Assembly: GCA_011009095.1 (NCBI GenBank)
Contig: VTPC01004478.1
Span: 72,290-136,289, forward strand
Direction: 5' to 3'
DNA: 64,000 nucleotides
Source of the DNA: Ignelater luminosus
Lineage: Eukaryota; Arthropoda; Insecta; Coleoptera; Elateridae
Position numbers and translations under genes: made by a program. Each line of letters begins with the position of its first letter. Position 1 is the first letter of the stretch. The notes beneath the pieces were generated by a model. That model did no database searches. It saw nothing but the letters and a program-made list of their open reading frames with translations, and was not told the origin of the DNA. Of the stretch, positions 56,968 to 64,000 are shown one piece after another.

Positions 56968-58232
56968 TTAATTATAGTGTTCCTGTACTAAAATTTTAAA
57001 AATACAGCCATTGGCCTCCAAACATTCTCGCCTTCGTGTAAAAAGAGTTCCCGTTACTCTCCTGATTGCTCCATGTCTCTCTTTGATATCGGCTGCAGCA
57101 TTTCTAATGCGTTGAATTAGGGCATTTGAAGTATCGACTTTAACTTTGAATACTTCATTTTTGAACCAGCCCCATAAACAATAGTCTAATGGTGTAAGGT
57201 CTGGAAATCTTGAAAGCCAAGTAGAGCACTTCCGCGACCAATCCAACGTTCCTGGAAATTTTGCCCAAATGTTGCCTGACCTGAAGAGCGAAATGTGCAC
57301 GAGCTTTATCGTGCTGATATACATTTGCATCTTCTAGTAGCTCTTGTAATTCATTTTGTAAAAAATCTAAGTAATGCTCTTCTGTGAGACGATTCTCAAG
57401 AATAAAAGAGCCAATTTAACTATTGACCATACCACACCACACGTTTACCGAAAACTTGAGCTGAAAATTAGCTTCAACTGTTGCGTTGGAATTTTTGTCA
57501 GGCCATACATGGGAGTTGTGATTATTATTAACGCCGTCACCGGTGAATGTTGCTTTATCGGTAACAAGTATGTGCGATACAACACGACGATTTTTATTTA
57601 TTTATCCACCGACAAAACTGCATGCGCTTGGCATAATTTTCCGGTTGTAGGCACTGTACACGCTGTAGATGGTAGACTTCGTGCGGTCTTAGAACTACAA
57701 ATACGTCATGAACGATAGTGCGCCAAGTATGACATCATTAAAAGCACAGTGGCGTAACATGGTAGTTCTACAAATTTAGTTTGTTATAAGTTAGTATTAG
57801 ATATCGATCATTACTCCAATGTATAAGTGAACTTGGACTGGTATGATCTATTTTCGTAAACTGCGCATGGCGTCACTCATGACGTTCATATATAGTTTTA
57901 AGACCGCACGAAATCTATGAATATAAGCCTTTTTCGTGGACTGTATTAATTACTCTTGTTGGAGGAATGCTCAATTGAGTAGCAACTCGTCGTCAGCTAG
58001 TCATTGGATCATCTTCTACTAAAACCAGAATATTTTCTACTTCTTCTAAACCTTGTCGAGTAGCTCGTTCAGACGTTATGTTAGCACTGAGAAGCGTTCC
58101 GGTCTTGCATAGTTTGTTGAAAACTCTGTAAAATACATTTTTATCCGGAGTTTTCTGGCGTAGAAATCGTCGACGATATTCTTCAACAGCAGTTGTAGCA
58201 TTCCCATTACGAAAACCATAAACAAACACCAT
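56968..58232 (-). pseudogene. transposase of the 1723-bp element, split by a MITE
   Basis: The N-terminal frame (58232-57993) reads MVFVYGFRNGNATTAVEEYR and continues as an HTH of the kind often called DUF4817 in insect mariner-like proteins. The reading continues to VHEKGLYS, where the MITE interrupts it, and resumes as LQRVQCLQPENYAKRMQFCR. It then gives TDKATFTGDGVNNNHNSHVW (the usual catalytic Glu or Asp after TD is Lys here), QHDKARAHFALQVRQHL with the second Asp, and after a frameshift DLTPLDYCLWGWFKNEVF with the third. The gene is therefore inactive. Confidence 0.85.
57675..57915. mobile_element. 241-bp MITE inside the transposase gene
   Basis: Ends start GACTTCGTGCGGTCTTAGAA and GATTTCGTGCGGTCTTAAAA, with TA on both sides (57673-57674, 57916-57917). 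Removing it and one TA rejoins the transposase reading. It is non-coding. Confidence 0.88.
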
Positions 58233-58540
58233 ACTTGTATAGTCAAGATTTGAATAACTGTGGCATTTTGTAACACTTTTAGTCGTACAAACTTTAAACG
58301 TAGATCACTTTGACAATGTACTAACACTAACAAGTATGAGAACAAATATTAACGCGAAAACAAACGAAAATAAGGATCATTTATTACGACAACACTAGAT
58401 TAATACAGAATTTTGTAATAACGCTATAACTTGATAAGGATAACAAATGAAAATTGGATAACAACATTTGAGTTTTTTAAAATTATTTTTAGATGTACAA
58501 TACACTCCTAGAATTTGGTGTGATCCTCCCGACTCACCCT

Positions 58541-60189
58541 TAGAACGTAACATCCAGATTTCTACTGCAGTTTACCACCATAGAGGTGCATAATATTCAA
58601 AACAATCAAATTTTTATTTGGTCCCCCACCAGAGATATTACAAACGTTCGCGACGTTTTTAGTAACATTTTGAAAATTCGATATCTCCCACAATACGCAA
58701 ATGTCAAAGTTGTGATTTCTACTGCAGTTTACCACCATAGAGGTGCATAATATCCGAATCAATCAAATCTTTATCTGGTCTCCCACCAGAGATATTAAGC
58801 CTTAAAGTTAGGGCAAATCTGAAAATTGCGACTTTTTGGAACTGTATAAAAAATTAAAGAAGCAAGATTCGAGCTTCTTTTTTTTTCAGCATAAAGTGTT
58901 TTGCGGTATGTACCAGCAAAAAACAAATTAACATTGATATTGCACCCCTTCCAGAAAAAACATCTCTTCAAAAGTGAGTTTCTTTAAATTGCGTCACGAA
59001 ATTTCAAGAGCAATTTTCACATATTAAATGACAATTTAGGACTTTAATGGAAGGAACAAGAAAGATAGAGCAAGGTTTAGAAAAACAATAGTTTTTATTT
59101 GAAATGTCTATGGGTAACCAGTCCGTAGGAAATTAATTTTCCGTAGATGTCTGCAAACGCAGAAATCAGCGTGCACCGTGGAGTACAAATGGCCGTCATT
59201 TCTAAACGGTTAAGTATAAAAATAAAATAATATGTGTTTTCGGCTACTCATACTTGAGGCAAATAACAGTAAAAATATTAATTTCTTCTAAAATGATCGA
59301 GCAACTAAAATTTGTTTTTCTGGACCGTTTGAAATGGATTGACCCCGACCGTACTTTACTCACTTCCAGTACTTCTAGAGAGTGGGATTTGACGGTAAAG
59401 GGAAACAGTAACAAAGCAGAAAGAATATAAACATAACCTCTTACGCTGTTACCCCTTTAAAGGATGCTTTTGCACAGTCCATACGAGTCCAGCGTGGAGC
59501 GTGAGGCGAGACGGTCGACCCGAGTTGGAGGTGAAAAGTACGGTAGCAACACTACCAGCGGTGCGGTAATGAATTGCTGCTGTTGCCCAGCCTAGCGTTC
59601 TCCATTTTCACAGCCTGTTTCGATCTGTCTACTTGCGGGTTGGTGGACAGTAACCAAGTTAATCCCATCCAAGTCGCTAAACCTGAGGCTCCTCAGGGCT
59701 CCTATTCCAACGGTTTTGGAAAATCTCCCCCAGTCCATCATCACGCTCACCTCCAACTCTACTTTATCTCATATTCTATATCCATCTTTTCCAAATTCTT
59801 TGCAGAGCAAATTGCGGGGGTTGTGGTTCTGAGAAAAACTGTTTTTTACCCAACATGCAATAAAAAATATCACATTGAACAGCATGAAAACAACCATCCA
59901 CAAAGAAAATATAAAAAGTCACAAGGAAAACTTTAACCACTACGCAATTAAGTAGTGATGAAAATTAAACAAAGCAATTTTTTGATATCTAGGTATAGTG
60001 CTTTCATATCTGCACATATATCATTGAAGAAACTTAATAATAACAACTTAAAGAAAGTGTTACAAAAAATATTGTAGGGAAAATATGCCAGAGGGGTTCA
60101 CTCTCAAAAAAACTTATTTACCTCAAGGTTACAATGATATAAATGTATTATTTTATTGTATATTACTGTACATATTTTGCTAGCTTTTT
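58541..60189. other. repeat-bearing region without a recognised gene
   Basis: A direct repeat lies at its start (58557-58800). A 120-codon frame at 59574-59936 has no recognised family, and its upstream 59460-59560 is GC-richer, as in some LINE 5' ends. I cannot support a gene here. Confidence 0.35.
58557..58797. repeat. direct repeat of about 84 bp, 157 bp apart
   Basis: GATTTCTACTGCAGTTTACC opens both copies (58557 and 58714). They stay nearly identical through ACCATAGAGGTGCATAATAT to CCCACCAGAGATATTA. Confidence 0.85.
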
Positions 60190-60670
60190 ATAGACTAGTA
60201 TTGAAGCTATTAGAAAGGACATTGCTACGCACGATATTCGGATTGCATGGAATGAAATCACAGACAGTATGGGAAGATATATTGCAAATATCATTGTTTG
60301 TAAGTTAACATTTGAAGAACCTGAAACACCACATCTCCTAGCATCAAAACAAATAACATTACTATATCAATGAATCGTTAGGTAACTGTATATTTTAGAT
60401 CAAAGCCGCTTTACATATCCATAATTCATGTTTTTAGATATATTGTATGGAAAGAATTTAAGAATGTTTTATCCTAATGTTATTCACATAACATGTTTAG
60501 CACATGCATTACATATAATAGCCCAAACCGTCCGGAATCAACACGAGAAGATTGATACTTTAATTTCCAATGTAAAAAAGATATTTATAAAAGCTCCTTT
60601 AAGAGTACAAGTGTACAAAGAAAGTTTACGAGACCTTTCATTGCCCCCTGAACCTATATCAACGTGATGA
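60190..60670 (+). pseudogene. hAT-like transposase fragment
   Basis: A frame near 60205-60300 reads IRIAWNEITDSMGRYIANII, resembling the first catalytic region of insect hAT transposases (with Asp in ITDSMGR). The 79-residue frame at 60428-60667 gives FYPNVIHITCLAHALHIIAQ and IKAPLRVQVYKESLRDLSLP, matching the following conserved block. Between them the reading is broken. No terminal repeats were found. Confidence 0.65.
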
Positions 60671-60805
60671 GTTTTTTGGTTGTAAGCTGCAATCTTCCAT
60701 TGGGAGAATTTCGAAGATATTCAAAAGGTATTATTATCTTGTCTTTAATTGTAGTTGCTTCTACTTATTAGTATATTATTTAGCGAGCACATATTCTAGG
60801 TTATT

Positions 60806-60866
60806 ATTCAAGAGAATGAAGTTTACACACGAGCCGAAGGCGGGTGTGTAAATCATCCGAGTGAAT
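60806..60866. repeat. 61-bp imperfect hairpin
   Basis: TTTACACAC and GTGTGTAAA pair around a CCGAAGGCGG loop, and the arms extend outward through ATTCA and GTGAAT. This gives about 26-bp arms with a few mismatches. Confidence 0.7.
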
Positions 60867-61091
60867 ACTGCCCATTATGTGCGAGTCGAATACGACGTTT
60901 TATCTACGATTCGAACACTTCTGAGGAAGATTTGGAGGTGGACTCCCCTGAGGAAGGCGATGTCCAAATTCTTGAATATGTGGAACTCCATGAAAGTAAA
61001 CAATCTTCACAAAGAGAGTTTTAGACGGGGAATACAAGGATGCTCTGAAGACGATGTCCAAATTCTTGACGGAAGTAAGCATTTACCCGTC

Positions 61092-61321
61092 ATAAATAGG
61101 CAACCAACATTACAGGATTTGAAGCATTTTTGTGCATCGGTAACTAAGTTGGTTTTGCAGTTGTTTATTATTTCCAAATTTCTTTGTTTTCAAAATCAAA
61201 AATTGTAGGTTGTGGTGCGTAATTTAGTGTTTTCCTGTGTTTTCCTCTGTGTTTTTCAATGGAAAGTGATGAGATTATAACAATTTCTATTTTTTTATAT
61301 CTATAAATAGGCAACCAACAT
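61092..61321. repeat. 19-bp direct repeats flanking 192 bp
   Basis: ATAAATAGGCAACCAACAT occurs at 61092-61110 and at 61303-61321. The pattern fits a long target-site duplication around a small insert, but the insert has no recognised sequence. Confidence 0.6.
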
Positions 61322-61479
61322 AACACCGCCAGTAAATAAAATCCATAAAACACTAGTGTTTTATGAGTATGATTATATCGATATAGTTACGCGTATAACG
61401 ACTATATTATTAAAAAGTCATAGATAAAAATATTTTGTGTTTTAGGTTGCAATGATTTTGATAGTAATGCAGCAGTATG

Positions 61480-62170
61480 TGTGGATGGACGTGCAAAGAA
61501 GAGTGTTTCTTAGAAAAATTAGAAAGTTAGAAGCGGAACACTACAGTTTCGTACATATAGGTAAAACCTGAATCTTTTCTAAAGGAGAATGTAAAAGATC
61601 ATGACAGAATAATAAAGCTAAATCGGTAAAAAATGTTCAAGGCGAAGGGAAACGTTTTATTGTACTACATGCCGGTGATAAAAATGGTTTTATCGATGGC
61701 GCAAGTTTAGTTTTTTCTTTCAGATTCAAACATTCACATTACTATGATTCCATGAATGGGGAGTTGTTGACAAAATGATTCAAAGGGAAACTTCTACCAA
61801 ATCTAAAACAAAAGTAGCTAATAGTGCTAGATAACCCTTCTTACCATTCGAAATGTACAAGTACAGGGAAGAAAAAGAATATTCGAAATTGGCTAGACAA
61901 CCATAAAATTGATTACTCTACAGATGCTTTAAAATCAGAGATGTTGTTATTAACGAAACAAAATACGATATCTAAACAATACGAAATCAGTGGTATTTTT
62001 CAAGATCATGGTCTTGTAGTCTTAAGATTGACCCCATATCATTGACAGTTTAACGCAATTGAACTGATTATTTGTGGAAAATGTTATAATGATAAGCACA
62101 TAGATAAAGATGGATATAGTGACAACAGTGTGATAGAAATGTGGAAAAAGACAATAAGCAATCGCGTTTA
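61480..62170 (+). pseudogene. IS630/Tc1-type DDE transposase remnant
   Basis: Pieces run in order as FVLHAG-like VLLYYMPVIK... and DKNGFIDGASLVF near 61675-61720, LDNPSYHSKCTST near 61825-61865 with an Asp-Asn pair, NIRNWLDNHKIDYSTDALKS, and finally VVLRLTPYH plus QFNAIELI near 62020-62065 with the Glu. The set matches a widespread insect DDE transposase of this superfamily. The frame breaks several times. Confidence 0.65.
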
Positions 62171-62289
62171 AGATCGTAGTGGCGCTCAGACTTCTAACAG
62201 AACCACTCAAATAGACATTACACCGTAATCTTGCATTTACTTGTAGATGTTGGTAGATGTAAAAACGGTGTATTAACGCTAAGAACATT

Positions 62290-63840
62290 TAGCGTGCGTA
62301 CGTTACTTAACCATTCAGAAAGTGGAAGTTTAGAAAAAGCCTAGGTCGCCGCCTAATTTATTCTGAAGCTCAAGAGGCAGAGCTAGTTAGGAGAATACGA
62401 CAACTATGCGATGTAGGCATGCCGATAACTTTGAAAATCTTGCAAAAAAACATGTTTTCACTTTTGTGAAGGAAAATGGAATTCAAGATTGCTTTTTCAC
62501 TGCCAAAGAATTAGTCGGCAAAAAATGGTTAAAAATGTTTTATTTAAAACATTCAAAGATACCAAGACGCCGTGCACAGAAACTGTGTCCGGCAAAAGCC
62601 CAAAAAACGAACCATGCAATACCTGATGACTATTTTACAAAGCTTATAACGGTTTTGATTAAAAAAGGTTTTGAAGAAAAACTCGCCCAAATGTATAATA
62701 TGGACGAAAAAAGGTGTCAGTTAACTATTCGTCAACGACAGCCTGTGCTGGCTTATATGGGAGTAATAAGGGTACATCTTGTTGCACACGAGCATGGGGA
62801 AAATAGAACATTAGGACACTCTATTCCTCCACTGCTCATTTGTAAAGGTGTACGCATTAAACTTAAGTGGCATATTAGCCTACCGGCAGAGTCAAAAATT
62901 CTAATAATAACTAAGATGGGAAGCGTAACAACAGATGCTTTTATAGACTAGTTAAAGCATTTTGTCAAATTTAAAAATTCGGAATCCACCTTGTTGATCT
63001 TTATAGGGCTTGTTCTCATCTAGATATTCGCATTGTTTGGTTGAAATCAGTGCCAACTGCAAATGTTATGTCTGGGTCTAGAGCAGCAGGAATATGGCCA
63101 TTTAATCCAAGCGTTATTCCGGAGTCAGCTTTTGCCCCTAGTGTGCTGACGAATCGTGCATTTATTGGTGAGGTTTTCGAAAATGCTCAAGGCGCTAATC
63201 AGACCAGCGATAAGCTAGTTGCAGATCCAAGTGGTGTAAAATTCCCAAAGAAGAAATCTCAGAGTCGAAAGAAGATAACTATTGGAAACCACATATCTCC
63301 ATAGTGACAGTGAGTCGTCTGCATCTTACGCAAGTGACGATTCAAGCAAATACTCAAAAAAATGATTATCTGCATAATGAGGCTGAAGAAAAAGAACCCA
63401 CAAATCAAGATGAAAGAACAGATATTAATAAGAAGGATAAAAGAGACAAGAAAAGTGAAAACCAAAAAGAGAATAGGAATAGAAAAGAAGCATTTGAGAA
63501 CCTTGATGTAAACTTTACAGAATGTGGTTGGCTAACTACACCAGCATTGAAAGTTTTAAAAAAAAACGTCCAGCAATTACATAATTTCAAAGCGCAGGAA
63601 GTTACTAGAAAATTATTTTCTGAAACATCAGCAAATCTTCAGTTAAAAAAAGACATCAGATGAGTGAACTAAACTGAATATGAATAAAGGATATAAACAG
63701 GAAACTAAAAAAGAGGCATTAGAGATAAGGCCTTCCAAGCAAAATGTAATATGTGTGGTAAGCATGTCTTCCAAATGTTGTATAGGACTTAGCAAGCACG
63801 ACAAAGAATTATCTTACTGTCCAAAATGCAGCTAAATAGG
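62290..63840 (+). pseudogene. pogo/Tigger-like transposase, copy 4
   Basis: The HTH part (YSEAQEAELVRRIRQLCDVG) lies near 62360-62420. The 181-residue frame at 62406-62951 follows with WLKMFYLKHSKIPRRRAQKL, then MDEKRCQLTIRQRQPVL with the first Asp, then HLVAHEHGENRTLG. The central catalytic block is lost at about 62955-63040. The next frame gives AAGIWPFNPSVIPESAFAPS. A charged tail and then a Cys-rich end near 63745-63830 (CCIGLSKHDKELSYCPKC) resemble a PHD-type zinc finger. It is inactive. Confidence 0.8.
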
Positions 63841-64000
63841 CAGTTTTAGCTTGATGTGATGTCTAAAAGATACCTATGTTAAGTAGGTAGTAGTAATTAA
63901 CCAAAAAGAAACTGGTTGCACACTGTTTCTATGTTTAAAGGTAAGAAGATCCTTTTGGCCTTTGACTCAGGTGCTAAATACGGCCATTTTGCATATTTGT
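63841..64000. other. window end, unassigned
   Basis: No feature recognised. Confidence 0.5.

Larger units (their letters stand above)
56818..58540 (-). mobile_element. Tc1/mariner-superfamily transposon, 1723 bp
   Basis: Inverted ends start CAGGGTGAGTCGGGAGGATC and AGGGTGAGTCGGGAGGATCA and stay alike for about 130 bp. TA flanks both sides (56816-56817, 58541-58542). The transposase is on the minus strand. The ends differ only at scattered bases, so the copy is fairly young. It is inserted in the gypsy remnant and carries the MITE at 57675-57915. Confidence 0.9.

Noticed and set aside
59574..59936. 120-codon frame near the right end
   Set aside because: No domain, no splice or regulatory context, and surrounded by transposon debris. 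It may be LINE 5' sequence but I could not show it.
1..64000. CRISPR array, bacterial operon or endogenous viral genome
   Set aside because: No spaced identical repeats of the right kind. Gene structure is eukaryotic, and the retroelement pieces are ordinary copia, gypsy and BEL remnants without a recognisable envelope gene.
51676..64000. first exon of protease C
   Set aside because: I looked for an ATG, a short hydrophobic leader and a phase-1 donor on the minus strand and found no convincing match.

Overview
This is an AT-rich eukaryotic window, almost certainly from an insect and probably a beetle. The evidence is the split genes with short introns, the clip-domain serine proteases, and a transposon mix typical of insects: mariner, pogo/Tigger, hAT, BEL/Pao, gypsy, copia and Jockey-type LINEs. 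The species call is inference.
Host genes are few. They form a head-to-tail tandem array of clip-domain trypsin-like proteases, all on the minus strand. From upstream to downstream these are gene C (body 51675-50291, first exon not found), gene B (49928-41146, two clip domains) and gene A (23746-16332, one clip domain). An orphan signal-peptide-like exon at 5829-5787 may start a fourth copy whose body lies left of the window. Clip proteases are secreted zymogens that act in the haemolymph cascades of Toll activation and melanisation. All three retain the catalytic triad and an Asp specificity residue. A and B share a signal exon that ends in phase 1 and rebuilds the same Q-W junction with exon 2. 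A and C share one more intron that B has lost.
Nearly everything else is decayed transposable element sequence, sitting between and inside these genes (intron 1 of A is about 6 kb, of B about 7.1 kb). By region: 1-5125 is a copia retrotransposon whose 3' LTR is split by a mariner; 6776-10860 holds gypsy and BEL/Pao fragments; 12610-15475 a LINE and an old mariner; 18234-22240 (inside A intron 1) a minisatellite, LINE pieces and a lone UDP-glycosyltransferase exon; 26400-37200 three pogo-like transposons with long-TIR elements and MITEs nested in or beside them; 37350-40400 a Jockey-like LINE on the minus strand; 43405-48130 (inside B intron 1) an internally deleted copy of that LINE, two other LINEs and a hairpin; 52390-58800 a LINE fragment, a 106-bp tandem repeat, a deleted gypsy and a Tc1/mariner-type transposon that itself carries a 241-bp MITE; 60190-63840 hAT, IS630-like and pogo remnants.
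I found no CRISPR array, operon, rRNA or intact autonomous element. The observations most worth checking are the divergent activation sites in the protease array, the LINE reduced to its two ends at a microhomology, the 1-kb long-TIR element inside a pogo copy, and the 35-bp insertion with a 12-bp target duplication.
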